A DNA stretch of 64,000 nt from assembly GCF_019468465.1 (NCBI RefSeq), contig NZ_CP080519.1, forward strand, positions 8,611,001 to 8,675,000, in the 5' to 3' direction. Both the position numbers and the translations under genes were made by a program. The first letter of the stretch is position 1. Each line of letters opens with the position of its first letter. Of the stretch, positions 8,203 to 16,584 are shown one piece after another. The stretch comes from Amycolatopsis sp. DSM 110486. Lineage in GTDB: Bacteria > Actinomycetota > Actinomycetes > Mycobacteriales > Pseudonocardiaceae. The notes under the pieces are model-generated. The model was not told the origin of the DNA. It ran no database searches and was given only the letters and a program-made list of their open reading frames with translations.

Positions 8203-8937
8203 ATGGATCCTCGGCGCCTTGAGCGTGCTGTGTCCGCGGCGGAACCTGTTGCCGACCGCGGACCTGGTTTGGCCGAGACGTTTCGGGCGGCGGCGCGTGG
8301 TGTGTCGCCGGGAGAGCGTGACATTCTCCTGCGTACGGTGATCGCCGCTGTTCCCGAGATGGTTTCGGGTGTGGTGTCCGTCAGTTTGACGTGCTGGGAC
8401 GGTGGTCGGTTTCAGACCGTGGCGGCGAGCGACCGGGTGGCTGTGCGGCTCGACGAGTGGCAGTACGCGGCAGATCGCGGGCCGTGTGTGGACGCGGCCC
8501 GCCAAGGGCGCCGGACGCTCATCTCGGACCTCACGGACACGGGACAAGGGTTCGCCGCCGCGGCAGGGTCCACCAAGGTCCGCTCGGTGTTGTCGATTCC
8601 GCTTCCCCAGCCGGCCGACCATGCGGGGCTCAACTGCTACGCGGCCGGTAGCGCCACGATCGCGGGCGGATTGGCGGAGGCGCGGCTCGATCTGTTCGGC
8701 CGCACCGCGGCAGCCTTGCTTGGTGGGCATCCGTCCGAGACCGTTCCGACCGGCGCGCGGCTCGAGGCCGCGCTGGCGCGGCGAAGGGAGCTCGAGCGAG
8801 CCTGCGCGAGGCTGGCGAAGCGGGACGGAATCACCGTGGACGAGGCCCTGCGCGCCCTGTCGGCCGGGGCCATCCATCGAGGCGTGACGATGACGGCCGT
8901 GGCGCGCGAGTTGCTTCGGAGGGACGCCGATGAGTGA
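8203..8937 (+). CDS. GAF-domain regulator with degenerate ANTAR tail
   Basis: A 244-residue sensor-type protein. A GAF domain spans about residues 35-170, with WQYAADRGPCVDAARQGR as its core signature. The C-terminus (DGITVDEALRALSAGAIHRG then VTMTAVARELL) aligns with the ANTAR pattern but has lost the usual QAKG(I/V)LM helix and SQDTN motif, so RNA binding may be altered. The ATG at 8203 and a GTG at 8191 are both possible starts. It overlaps the next gene by 8 bases. A stress-type promoter lies upstream. Confidence 0.8.
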   Translation: MDPRRLERAVSAAEPVADRGPGLAETFRAAARGVSPGERDILLRTVIAAVPEMVSGVVSVSLTCWDGGRFQTVAASDRVAVRLDEWQYAADRGPCVDAARQGRRTLISDLTDTGQGFAAAAGSTKVRSVLSIPLPQPADHAGLNCYAAGSATIAGGLAEARLDLFGRTAAALLGGHPSETVPTGARLEAALARRRELERACARLAKRDGITVDEALRALSAGAIHRGVTMTAVARELLRRDADE

Positions 8938-9166
8938 ACTCGGCCTGTACGAGGGATATCGGCTTTCCGAGCTGAGCGCGTTCGAGCTGTGGGCGGAGTA
9001 CCTGGCCGTCGGGGGAGGGGCGGACCAGTTGGAGGTCGAGGCTTACGTGCTGGGCATCCTCTGCCCTGACCGTCTCCAGCACAACTTGATCGCCCAGGCG
9101 CTCAACGAGGTGTTCGTGGACCGGGGTCTCGACCACCCGGTCGGTTACCACGACCCGGCACGGTGA
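8930..9166 (+). CDS. Small acidic protein translationally coupled to the GAF regulator
   Basis: A 78-residue protein (LSAFELWAEYLAVGGGADQL near the middle, RLQHNLIAQALNEVFVD later). Its ATG overlaps the GAF stop within ATGAGTGA, so translation is probably coupled. It is helical, acidic and without membrane segments. I do not recognise a named family; context suggests a partner of the GAF/ANTAR regulators on either side. Confidence 0.75.
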   Translation: MSELGLYEGYRLSELSAFELWAEYLAVGGGADQLEVEAYVLGILCPDRLQHNLIAQALNEVFVDRGLDHPVGYHDPAR

Positions 9167-9174
9167 GCAGCGTT

Positions 9175-9954
9175 TCAGGCGTGCGGCGGCAGATCGAGCT
9201 CCGTGTGGCGCTCCGCGAGTGTCCGGGCCAGCTCGGCCAGCTTCACGTTGACGTCCTGCGAGGTACGGCGCAGCAGGTCGAACGCCTCGTCCGCGGTGAT
9301 CCCCCGGCGGCTCATCAAGATGCCCTTCGCCTGCCCGATGACGTCGCGGCTCTCGATGGCGCGTTCCAGGTTAAGCCGATCCAGCTCAGCCCGCGTGAGG
9401 GCGGAGGTTCGTGCCAGCGCCAGAGATGCGTGAGCGGCCAGGAGCAGCGCCGCGTCGCGTGACTCCTCGGAGAAGGCGTGCGCGCGGTTCGAGTAGACGT
9501 TCAGTGCGGCGCCGGACACCCCGTCGTCCGTTGACGACGGCACCAGGGCGGTGGAGAGCACGGAGTGGTAGCCGCGCGCCGCCGCGGCCGGTGCGAACGT
9601 CGGCCAGCGCGGCTCCTGGCCGAGGTCGTCGCTGAGCGCGTAACCGGGCGCCACGTGCCGGGCGATGTCAACGCAGGGACCCTCATCGGCGTCGTACTGC
9701 ACCTGGTCCAGCTCGCGGGCAACCGGTTCGGTGCGGACGGGGGTGTTGAACTGGCCGTCAGGCGCACACAGCGTGATGCTTACCAGGTCGGCGCCCGGAA
9801 TCACCACGGGAGCGGCCTCGACGACCCGCTCCAGCGCTTCACCGACCGTGGTGGCGTCGAGCAGCAGCCGGGTGAGGCTCGCCAGCTCCCGGGCCAGGGC
9901 ACCGTTGCCGTCCTCCCGTCCGGCTTCGAGGTCCTCGCTTTTCCAGGTCGACAA
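9175..9954 (-). CDS. GAF-ANTAR transcription antitermination regulator
   Basis: A 259-residue protein with a GAF domain (about residues 30-190; core VQYDADEGPCVDIARH) and a complete ANTAR domain (about 200-250; SRDVIGQAKGILMSRRG, DEAFDLLRRTSQDVNVKL). It probably senses a small ligand and binds RNA to control termination. It starts at TTG: no ATG or GTG fits and GAGAGGAGCG lies just upstream. Its minus-strand promoter at 10021-10046 is a strong SigB/SigF-like match. It ends 8 bases from the convergent small acidic gene. Confidence 0.92.
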   Translation of the reverse strand: MSTWKSEDLEAGREDGNGALARELASLTRLLLDATTVGEALERVVEAAPVVIPGADLVSITLCAPDGQFNTPVRTEPVARELDQVQYDADEGPCVDIARHVAPGYALSDDLGQEPRWPTFAPAAAARGYHSVLSTALVPSSTDDGVSGAALNVYSNRAHAFSEESRDAALLLAAHASLALARTSALTRAELDRLNLERAIESRDVIGQAKGILMSRRGITADEAFDLLRRTSQDVNVKLAELARTLAERHTELDLPPHA

Positions 9955-10020
9955 TTTCGCTCCTCTCCGCCTGCGAGGGCGGTGCGTGCAGCGGACGTAT
10001 TCGCGGTTCCGATCGACCGG

Positions 10021-10046
10021 CTACCCTCGTGCCGGAGCGGGGAAAC
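10021..10046 (-). promoter_or_regulatory. SigB/SigF-like promoter of the GAF-ANTAR gene
   Basis: On the minus strand: GTTT, 16 bases, GGGTAG, about 67 bases before the TTG start. A 23-base segment covering the -35 half (10035-10057) recurs exactly at 26415-26437 without a -10, next to an ANTAR tail remnant. Confidence 0.65.
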
Positions 10047-10129
10047 GAATCGCCGCGGGGGCGCAGGCGGAACCGTCCGGTTTGGGCGTGGTCGCCGCAC
10101 GTCCGGGAACGAGCGGAGGTGGCCGTCGT

Positions 10130-10306
10130 TCACTGCCGCCGGCATTCGCGTTGCTCGGCGATCACGCGCTGCCCGGTGTCCTCGGCGTCGTCGACGTCCT
10201 CGGGCGGCTGGCCCTCGCCGGGGTCGTAGAGGGTGCCGTCGTCGGCGCGCCCCGGGTCGGGCGTGGTGGGCCGGGCGATGTCGGAGTGTTCGGTTCGGTC
10301 GCGCAT
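10130..10306 (-). CDS. Small acidic hydrophilic protein paired with DUF6098
   Basis: A 58-residue, strongly acidic, probably disordered protein (DPGRADDGTLYDPGEGQPPE then DVDDAEDTGQRV). It is divergent from the DUF6098 gene at 10394. The second DUF6098 locus (20.3 kb) has the start of a similar protein at the same place, broken by an IS remnant. The conserved pairing supports this being a real gene. Function unknown. Confidence 0.6.
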   Translation of the reverse strand: MRDRTEHSDIARPTTPDPGRADDGTLYDPGEGQPPEDVDDAEDTGQRVIAEQRECRRQ

Positions 10307-10393
10307 GTCGTTCCCGTACCCGGTCTGTGATCCGGCGAATCCCGTGGTTCGGGCGGGTAACGGGCGTGCGTGACTTTTTGCGCCCGGACCCGC

Positions 10394-10855
10394 ATGCGGT
10401 TGCCCACGGTGAACGGTCTGGCGGACGTGGCCCGGTTGTTCGAGGCCGAGGGTGGCGATGACCTGTATGTCCGCTGGTCTCGGGGACCCGGGACCGACCT
10501 CGCGGAAGGGGAGCGGGCGCAGACGAGTCTGGACGGTCTCACGGGGATCCGGTTGCTGGGGCTGTCGGCCAACCCGCTGCGGAGGGAGGCGTGGTGGCGG
10601 GACCGCTCGGTGCGGTTCTGGCTGGCGCGCCGGCTCTACGACTACGAGCACCTGCGTGACCTGCGTGGCCCTGGCGTGCGACCTTGGGTGTTGCGTGGCC
10701 GGGAGATCGCCCGCGGGCCAGACAACGAACCGCTGGTCGTCGCGGCCGAGCCGCTCGCCTGGGTCGCCGACGCGGTTCTGCACGAGGCCCGCTGCCTGGT
10801 CGACGAGCAGGGCTCGCGTGAGCGGGGGCCGATGGACCGGCGCGCCGGCCGCTGA
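10394..10855 (+). CDS. DUF6098 family protein (copy 1)
   Basis: A 153-residue cytoplasmic protein of unknown function. The family pattern is clear: LPTVNGLADVARLFEAEGG, LYVRWSRGP, SLDGLTGI, YDYEHLRDLRGPGVRPW, VLRGREIARGPDNEPLV and a final GPMDR. The ATG was chosen by alignment with the 20.3 kb copy. A third, broken copy lies at 13.9 kb. Confidence 0.85.
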   Translation: MRLPTVNGLADVARLFEAEGGDDLYVRWSRGPGTDLAEGERAQTSLDGLTGIRLLGLSANPLRREAWWRDRSVRFWLARRLYDYEHLRDLRGPGVRPWVLRGREIARGPDNEPLVVAAEPLAWVADAVLHEARCLVDEQGSRERGPMDRRAGR

Positions 10856-11032
10856 CCGGTTGCCCTGGCCCTCACCCGTGCCGGGCGAGAGCGTCCTCGG
10901 CCGAGCGATACCTGTGGCAAGTCCGACGTGCCTGAGCCGAGGTGGCCGAACAGCGCCACGCGGACGCGCCGTCCCCGCTTCGGGCTAGCGAGGCCATGCG
11001 CCGTGCGGTCGGCCCGGCAGCGCTGCCGGTGA

Positions 11033-11692
11033 TCATTCCGTCGTTCCGGGGGTGCTTCCTCCTTCCAGGACGCCGCCGGCGGGACCCTCGCCGGTGGTGC
11101 GGCGTCGGCGGTCGGAGATCGCCCGGTCTCGTACCCGGCCGCTCTCCGCGCCGATGTCGCCGACGCTGCCGGCGAGGTCGGCGTGCCCGGCCACGAGGTG
11201 TCGCCGGGCCGCCGCGAGCGGTTCCAACAGCGCCGACGCGTCGTCGGCGGCCAGGGCCTGCGCGACGCCCGCTGCGGCTCGCCGACCGGCGGCGGACATG
11301 CCTTCGGCCACGGTGATGCGCGCCGCGAGCTGGCGCAGGACCACGGCGTTACGCCGGGCCCACTCGGACACGGCGCGGTCGCCGGCCCGGCGGTCGCGCT
11401 GGGCGTCGATGCGGCCCTCGCCCGTGGCCTCGCCCGTCGTGGACGGCTGGAGCCGCAGGTAGCGTCGTTCCGCCGCCTGCCGGCTCGCGACCCCGAGCGC
11501 CGGCGCCAGGGCCGCCCAGCTCACGCCGGCCATGCGCGCCGCGGTGATGAGCTCCGGCTCCCACTCGGCGAGCGTCACCCGCAGAGCGTGCAGCGCGCTG
11601 AGCGCCGCGAGCAGCTGTTCTCCATTCGCGGCAGCGGCACGCGCGTCCGCGACCGCCTGGCCCACGAGGGCCATGACACCCGCCTCGTCCAT
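11033..11692 (-). CDS. HSP18-type transcriptional regulator
   Basis: A 219-residue, alanine- and arginine-rich helical protein, divergent from hsp20. A helix-turn-helix-like segment is seen in [20 protein letters not shown], then [11 protein letters not shown]. This is the actinobacterial protein usually found beside and thought to control the 18 kDa heat-shock gene. The 103-base divergent region carries paired repeats suited to an operator. The 3' part of a second copy survives at 21262. Confidence 0.8.
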   Translation of the reverse strand: MDEAGVMALVGQAVADARAAAANGEQLLAALSALHALRVTLAEWEPELITAARMAGVSWAALAPALGVASRQAAERRYLRLQPSTTGEATGEGRIDAQRDRRAGDRAVSEWARRNAVVLRQLAARITVAEGMSAAGRRAAAGVAQALAADDASALLEPLAAARRHLVAGHADLAGSVGDIGAESGRVRDRAISDRRRRTTGEGPAGGVLEGGSTPGTTE

Positions 11693-11694
11693 CC

Positions 11695-11768
11695 TGTCAA
11701 CCTTTCGACGACTTCAGACTTGTCAACGTTTCGATGACATGTTAGAACAGTCCTGCGCGTTGACAAGT
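11695..11768. promoter_or_regulatory. Operator candidates between the HSP18 regulator and hsp20
   Basis: Two direct repeats of TGTCAACNTTTCGANGAC (11695-11712 and 11721-11738, 26 bases apart) and a perfect 11-base inverted pair, ACTTGTCAACG at 11718-11728 with CGTTGACAAGT at 11758-11768. All lie in the divergent promoter region, so one protein could control both genes. Confidence 0.6.
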
Positions 11769-11795
11769 CCGATACGACCCCAGGAGGTGGAACCG

Positions 11796-12245
11796 ATGTT
11801 GATGCGCACCGATCCGTTCCGCGAGTTCGACCGGCTCACGCAGCAGCTGATGGGCAGCGCGTCTCCCGGGACGTGGTCGCGGCCCGCCCCGATGCCAATG
11901 GACGCCTACCGAGCCGGCGACGAGTTCGTTGCCTGCTTCGACCTCCCCGGCGTCGATCCCGACGCGGTCGAGCTCGAAGTCGAACGCAACGTCCTGACCG
12001 TCAAGGCCGAGCGCCGCCCGCTGCCCACTGGCGACGACGCACGGCTGCAGGTCTCGGAGCGCCCCTACGGCGTGTTCTCCCGGCAGCTGCTGCTGGGAGA
12101 TGGGCTCGACACCACGCGGATCTCGGCCGCGTACGAAGCCGGTGTGCTGACCGTGCGGATCCCGGTCGCCGAAACCGCACAGCCACGCCGGATCACCGTC
12201 TCCACCGGAACCGCCGGTGCGGACCGCAAAGAGATCACTTCCTGA
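11796..12245 (+). CDS. Hsp20 (18 kDa antigen-type) small heat-shock protein
   Basis: A 149-residue alpha-crystallin-type chaperone that holds unfolding proteins. The crystallin domain spans about residues 35-135: [52 protein letters not shown] and the C-terminal strand [24 protein letters not shown] precedes the ATG. It is the first gene of a likely run with DUF6292, a DivIVA-like coiled coil and an ANTAR protein. A strong hairpin follows it. Confidence 0.92.
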   Translation: MLMRTDPFREFDRLTQQLMGSASPGTWSRPAPMPMDAYRAGDEFVACFDLPGVDPDAVELEVERNVLTVKAERRPLPTGDDARLQVSERPYGVFSRQLLLGDGLDTTRISAAYEAGVLTVRIPVAETAQPRRITVSTGTAGADRKEITS

Positions 12246-12263
12246 CGACGTTGTGCTGCCACT

Positions 12264-12295
12264 GAGGGCCGGGCCCGTCGCGCGGCCCGGCCCTC
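12264..12295. terminator. Strong GC hairpin after hsp20
   Basis: A perfect 12-base stem (GAGGGCCGGGCC with its complement) and 8-base loop, 19 bases after the hsp20 stop. There is no thymine run, so it may be an inefficient terminator or an mRNA-stabilising hairpin that sets hsp20 above the genes downstream. Confidence 0.5.
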
Positions 12296-12321
12296 CCGCA
12301 CGAGAAAGGACATCGGCTCCT

Positions 12322-12750
12322 GTGACCGCATCGATCGACATCCCGACCGGCCACCACGCCGCCGCCCCCGCCTTGACCGCCTATCTGCGAGCCGTGACAG
12401 CCGAACTCGGCATCGGGCTCGAGTCGTGCACGCTGGACCACGCCTCACCGCTGTCGGCCTACCTCGCGCTCGACCAGCGGCACCCGGCGTACCCGAACCG
12501 CGATTTCGCGCTGCTGTGGGACGAGGAGCGTGGTTGGGCCGCCGCCGTCGAGACCCACTCCGGTGAAGACCTCATCGTCGTCCGCTATCTCGGCGGCACC
12601 GTTGCGCCGCCGCCCGAGCACGTAGCCCGCTTCGCCGAAGCCGTGCTGGCCGACGACCACACGGTCGGCACACCCGATCCGCCCCGCCTCCGGACCGCGG
12701 GACGCGCCGAGGAACTGATCGCCCTGCTCAGCGGGAGGGTAAAGCCGTGA
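12322..12750 (+). CDS. DUF6292 family protein (copy 1)
   Basis: A 142-residue protein of unknown function, with the family core YLRAVTAELGIGLESCTLD, PLSAYLALDQRHPAYPNRD and LLWDEERGWAAAVETHSGED. It starts at GTG after AGAAAGGA. It overlaps the next gene by 4 bases, so the two are translationally coupled. A second copy is at 14569. Common in Pseudonocardiaceae, which supports the host guess. Confidence 0.82.
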   Translation: MTASIDIPTGHHAAAPALTAYLRAVTAELGIGLESCTLDHASPLSAYLALDQRHPAYPNRDFALLWDEERGWAAAVETHSGEDLIVVRYLGGTVAPPPEHVARFAEAVLADDHTVGTPDPPRLRTAGRAEELIALLSGRVKP

Positions 12751-13196
12751 CGACCCTGCCCCTGCCCGATAGCTTCGCACTCACACTGCGTGGCTACGAC
12801 CGTGGGCAGGTTGACGACCGGATCGCCGAGCTCCACGAGGATCTGCGCCTGCTCACCCTCGACCGCGACGGCGCACACTCCCGGGCCGAATTCCTCGCCG
12901 ACCGCCTCACCCAGGCCCGCGCGGAAATCACCGTGCTGCGTGAACAGCTCGACCGCCTCTGCCGCGCCCCGGCCGACCCGGCCGCCGTCGGTGCGAAGGT
13001 GAGCCGCCTCCTCGCTCTGGCCCGGTCGGAAGCCGACGACCTCGTCCTGGCGGCGCAGCACCGCGCGGCCGCCCTGCGCGCGGAAGCCGAGGGCACCGTC
13101 CGCCGCACCCAAGCGCAGCTGCGTGCGATCGACGCAGTTCTCGCCGACGCGGAGTCAGTTCTGGAAGAGGGGGTGGCGCTGCATGCGGCTGCGTGA
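12747..13196 (+). CDS. DivIVA-like coiled-coil protein
   Basis: A 149-residue protein. The N-terminus (SFALTLRGYDRGQVDDRIAE) matches the short DivIVA/Wag31 membrane-binding motif (F-x-x-x-x-R-G-Y-D-x-x-x-V-D), followed by coiled coil to about residue 75 and a second helical stretch to the end. Such proteins act as polar or envelope scaffolds. It begins with GTG inside the stop of the DUF6292 gene. Confidence 0.75.
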   Translation: MTTLPLPDSFALTLRGYDRGQVDDRIAELHEDLRLLTLDRDGAHSRAEFLADRLTQARAEITVLREQLDRLCRAPADPAAVGAKVSRLLALARSEADDLVLAAQHRAAALRAEAEGTVRRTQAQLRAIDAVLADAESVLEEGVALHAAA

Positions 13197-13343
13197 TCGA
13201 ACCAGTCAGGGTCCGATGTGGACTCGCCGGGCGCGTGGGCTGGCAGGGTGGGCTCGCGGAAAGGCTTGCGCGAAGCTCGATACGGGCGGGTGAACAGCTC
13301 CGCCGGCACAGAACTTGGACCGGGGCGGTGTAAGGATTTTCGA

Positions 13344-13658
13344 GTGAACCTTGATTCAGAGCGTGTGGACCAGGCCACCAAGGTAAAGCAGCTGGAGGAC
13401 GCGCTCGCGACGCGGCCGGTGATCGAGCAGGCCAAGGGCATGCTCATGGTCCTGCGGACCTGTTCGGCGGACGACGCGTTCACGGCGTTGCGCGAGATTT
13501 CCCAGCACACGAACGTGAAGCTGCACGATGTCGCAGCGGTGGTGGTCGCGGCCGGTACCCGGAGCACGGCGGCGGTACCGCAGGAGACGACCGCCGCCGT
13601 GCTCGTCGAGCTCAAATCCGCCGAAATTTGGAGCGCGGAGCGCACCGCTCCTCGTTGA
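13344..13658 (+). CDS. Stand-alone ANTAR-domain protein (copy at 13.4 kb)
   Basis: A 104-residue protein: a short N-terminal coil (ERVDQATKVKQLEDAL), then a complete ANTAR module (TRPVIEQAKGMLMVLRTCSA, DDAFTALREISQHTNVKL) and a Thr/Ala/Val tail. No sensor domain is present. It starts at GTG after TAAGGATTTT. Located after the hsp20 run, it may act on transcripts of the stress island. Confidence 0.85.
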   Translation: MNLDSERVDQATKVKQLEDALATRPVIEQAKGMLMVLRTCSADDAFTALREISQHTNVKLHDVAAVVVAAGTRSTAAVPQETTAAVLVELKSAEIWSAERTAPR

Positions 13659-13839
13659 GCCGGCGCGAAGGCAAGCGAAGCAACCCTGAGCGCCGGCTTC
13701 TCTGAGTCCTGGTGGGCCGTGCCTGCGGCATACCGCGCCCGGCCCGGGTGCACACCCGTCCTGTGTTGCGCCGAGCTGGTCAGGTGTCGTCAGCGGCAAG
13801 GCCGCTGAGTAGGTATCAGGAGGTGCGCCAGTGTCGAGG

Positions 13840-14033
13840 CGTGATGGGATCACCCAACATCTGGGCGAACTGCGCGGTCCCGGCGTGCGCCCATGGGTTC
13901 TGCGTGGCACGGAAGTCGCGCGTGGACCGGATAACGAGCCGCTCGTACGCTGCGACGAACCGCTGTTTGGTCGCGGACACCGTGCTGCGTGAAACACGCG
14001 CCCTCGTCGATGCCCACGGGTCGCGCGAATAGG
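13840..14033 (+). pseudogene. DUF6098 remnant (copy 3)
   Basis: Plus-strand pieces HLGELRGPGVRPWVLRGTEV and ARGPDNEPLV align with the C-terminal half of the two intact DUF6098 proteins. One frame change follows, then VADTVLRETRALVDAHGSRE. The N-terminal half is absent. A bidirectional hairpin follows at 14066. Confidence 0.75.
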
Positions 14034-14065
14034 TCCCGATGGACCGACGTCCTCACACCGCTGAG

Positions 14066-14098
14066 CACACGGCCACCGGCTGAGCCGGCGGCCGTGTG
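14066..14098. terminator. Bidirectional hairpin
   Basis: CACACGGCC pairs with GGCCGTGTG, and CCGGC with GCCGG, around a TGA loop with one A/C mismatch. It lies between two convergent broken genes and could end transcription from both sides. Confidence 0.45.
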
Positions 14099-14141
14099 CA
14101 GCTCTGCCCTCGCCTTGCCAGACGGACGGAGCCGGGTGGCC

Positions 14142-14395
14142 TTACGTGACGGCTGGGCCTGATTCCGAGCTGCCAAACAGCTCTTTGATGAATTCGTGAC
14201 ACTGCTTGGCCCGCGCCGAGTCTTCCTCCATCACTGTGCGGAAAAAATCGGCGATGTCCTGCTTGCCCGCGTTGTCCGCGTCCCTGACGTACTGGCCGTA
14301 GTCGTGTCCCGCCTTCAGGGCGTGGTATTGCAGTGGTATTGCACAGACACCAGGTCGTAGGTGACGTCGTCGAATCCGGTTTCGCCGGTGGCCAT
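14142..14395 (-). pseudogene. Small helical stress protein broken by an 11-base duplication
   Basis: The minus strand from ATG 14395 reads MATGETGFDDVTYDLVSVQY and then shifts frame into HALKAGHDYGQYVRDADNAG and RTVMEEDSARAKQCHEFIKE. Removing one of two tandem TGCAATACCAC units restores one continuous frame of about 80 residues. It is related to the intact 78-residue protein at 31930. GAGAGGAGACATC precedes the start and a stress-type promoter lies at 14452. Confidence 0.8.
14322..14343. repeat. Exact 11-base tandem duplication causing a frameshift
   Basis: GTGGTATTGCA occurs twice in a row (14322-14332, 14333-14343). It sits inside the gene on the minus strand and is the sole visible reason the frame is lost. 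Confidence 0.9.
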
Positions 14396-14451
14396 GATGT
14401 CTCCTCTCTGGAACTGGGTCGCGCGGCGGCTGACACCGCTGCGCAGGTGGG

Positions 14452-14476
14452 GTACCCGCGCCATTGCGGTCAACAC
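14452..14476 (-). promoter_or_regulatory. SigB/SigF-like promoter
   Basis: On the minus strand: GTGT, 15 bases, GGGTAC, about 57 bases before ATG 14395 of the broken small stress gene. Confidence 0.5.
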
Positions 14477-14568
14477 GGGCGGGCCGCCGCATCAGCATCG
14501 CTTGTGCGCCCGCGTCGGGAGAATGTCGACTCACAGCTGCCGGTCCCCCGCGGGCGCACGGCAAGACT

Positions 14569-14985
14569 TCACTGACTGATCGGCGTGGAGGCAAGTTCCG
14601 GCTGCCGCGTCGGGTGGGCCGCAATTTCCGACGGCGTTGGCGCCACCGTCGCGGCTGACTGCGCCCGCGTTCGCAGCTCGTTCTGGAGGCGGCGCGCGAC
14701 CCGTGCCGGGGCCGGGCGGACTGGTTCCGGCCACGCGGCAACGATCACAGGCGGTTCACCGCTTTCGGGTTCGAGCGCCAGCCGCCAGCCGTCGTCACTG
14801 CTCCACGCGAGCATCAGCAGCCGCCCGGGCCACGCGCGTGACGTGTCGGCGAGCGCGACGTATGCGGTCGAGGGCGTGCCGCACTCGCACAGCACCGCGG
14901 TCGCTTCCACTCCCACCTGCTGGGCGACCGACTCTATGTAGTGGCGCAGCAGCAGTTCTTCTCGATACGTGGGCTCCGGTTTCAC
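14569..14985 (-). CDS. DUF6292 family protein (copy 2)
   Basis: A 138-residue protein with the same layout as the gene at 12322: LLLRHYIESVAQQVGVEATA, PSTAYVALADTSRAWPGRLL, MLAWSSDDGWRLALEPESGE, then a proline-rich tail. It starts at GTG after an AGGTGGTGG stretch. Function unknown. It is 82 bases upstream of the minus-strand promoter at 14452-14476. Confidence 0.75.
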   Translation of the reverse strand: MKPEPTYREELLLRHYIESVAQQVGVEATAVLCECGTPSTAYVALADTSRAWPGRLLMLAWSSDDGWRLALEPESGEPPVIVAAWPEPVRPAPARVARRLQNELRTRAQSAATVAPTPSEIAAHPTRQPELASTPISQ

Positions 14986-15229
14986 CGGTCACCACCACCT
15001 TCACCTGAGCCTGCCCCGTGGATGGATGCACCATGCGCTAGCTGGATTCCCGCAGGCGGAGGCGCGAAACCAACCCTTTGTGGCCGACCCGGTCTCCGCG
15101 TTGCCATCGCGCACTCATCACTGGCGCCGACCGCGGCGAACGGACGTTTGCGGGCACGCGGCCGCGGTCATCCGGACGCGACGAGAACCAACTGTCCGCG
15201 CGTGGCGCGGAGGACGAGGCGAGGCGCCG

Positions 15230-15629
15230 ATGGTGCTGAGGCTGGGATTTCCCGTGGTCGGGGTCGCCGATCTGTCTCGTGCCAGTATCTTCTGGAGCGC
15301 CGCGCTCGGGCTCGAAAACTCGCCGGAGTGGGAGAGCGGCAACTGGCAAACCCTTCGGCGCCGGGATGGCGGGGACCGGCTGTGGGCTTGGGCTTGATGC
15401 GAAGTTCCTCGCCGGTCGAGCGGCGCCCCCGTGTGCATCTCGACCTCTTCGTGGACACCTCCGACGAACAACGGGCCGAAGTTGAACGCCTGGTCGCGCT
15501 GGGTGCCCAGCAGGTCGATGGGACAGCTACCCGCCGGATCCCGACTTCGTGGTCCTCGCCGACCCCGACGGGAACGTGTTCTGCGTCGTAGAGCTCAGCC
15601 ACGCGCCCGCCGGCAGCGGGAGTTCGTGA
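15230..15629 (+). pseudogene. VOC (glyoxalase-like) protein, copy 1, multiply frameshifted
   Basis: MVLRLGFPVVGVADLSRASI opens a VOC domain; after W-x-L-R-R-R the frame shifts to SSPVERRPRVHLDLFVDTSD, then again to PDFVVLADPDGNVFCVVELS. The matching order is seen in the copy at 25209. At least two frame changes, so no full protein is made. Confidence 0.8.
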
Positions 15630-15948
15630 ACGAGCGCCACCTGCTGCGCACACGCGAAAACCCCGCAGTCATCCGCGCCACTTACAACCCCACCGCCGCG
15701 GAGGAAGAAGCTGAGTGGCCCGTTGACACGCGACGCCGCCAAGGCCCAGGCGTTCACCGGGCCGGCCGGCGTGCCTCGCCTTCGTTGCGGAGGGTCAGGG
15801 GACGGCGCCGGCCGGCCGCGGTGGGCGTTTCCTCGCTGGCATTGGATTCATCCACCTCCCGGGCGTTAGGTCCGCCCGACTTCTGACGTGAACTCGTTCG
15901 GGCCGGCAACAACCCCACCGTTGTGCAGTTTTCTTCGTGCGCTGCAGT

Positions 15949-16499
15949 TCACCTTCCGAGCGCGGCGCGGATGGCGTCGCGCGCCCGGTCGATGATCGCG
16001 GCCGGTGGCCCCAGTAGGAGGTTGGCCTTCGCGCTCTCTGCACCGGGATGCGGCCGGGTCGGCGCCACGGCCTCGGCGAGCCGTACGGTCGCCGCCATCG
16101 CCCGCAGGCGCTCCGGCGGCCGGTGGGCTCGCAGCATGGGGAACTCCTCGCGTTCTTCGTGTTCGGCGTGTGCGAACACGTCGTCTCGGAGCTGGACCAG
16201 CAGTGTGTCGAATCCGTCGGCGTCCGGGCCCATTTTTGGGTGGTCAGTAGTTCCTTGGCGCGGTGCTCCTCGCCCAGTCGCGCCTCGACCACGGGCTCGG
16301 CCGCTGGTTCGAGGTCGCGGATCTCCGGGTGCACTACTTCTTCCTCCGCTGTCTCGTGCACGGCCAGGAGCCGTACGAGGCTGCGGAACACTTTCCGTCG
16401 CTGGTCGTCCTCCGCTGTTTCCAGCTGTGTGAACAGCTCGCGGATCTCCCGGTGCTGCCGCTGCAGCAAATCAATGACGTCCTCGTTGTTCTCCACCAT
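15949..16499 (-). pseudogene. Hemerythrin HHE protein with one frameshift
   Basis: Minus strand from ATG 16499 (AAGAAGGAG upstream) gives VIDLLQRQHREIRELFTQLE and VHETAEEEVVHPEIRDLEP, good hemerythrin ligand motifs. Near 16235 the frame is lost and continues as DGFDTLLVQLRDDVFAHAEH and EEREEFPMLRAHR. Both halves together equal one family-length protein. The second part could start at ATG 16233 but would lack the first ligands. Likely the last gene of an operon with DUF4383 and the TM-helix protein. Confidence 0.75.
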
Positions 16500-16584
16500 G
16501 AAAATCTCCTTCTTGTCGGCTGCGGGCTTTCCCCTGCACGTCGGTCGCTGTCCCCGCCATGGGGGAAACGCCGGCGCGTGCTGG

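Noticed and set aside
10336..10360. A SigB/SigF-like promoter for DUF6098 copy 1 (GGGTAA at 10355).
   Set aside because: No GTTT or GTGT at the right distance, unlike copy 2.
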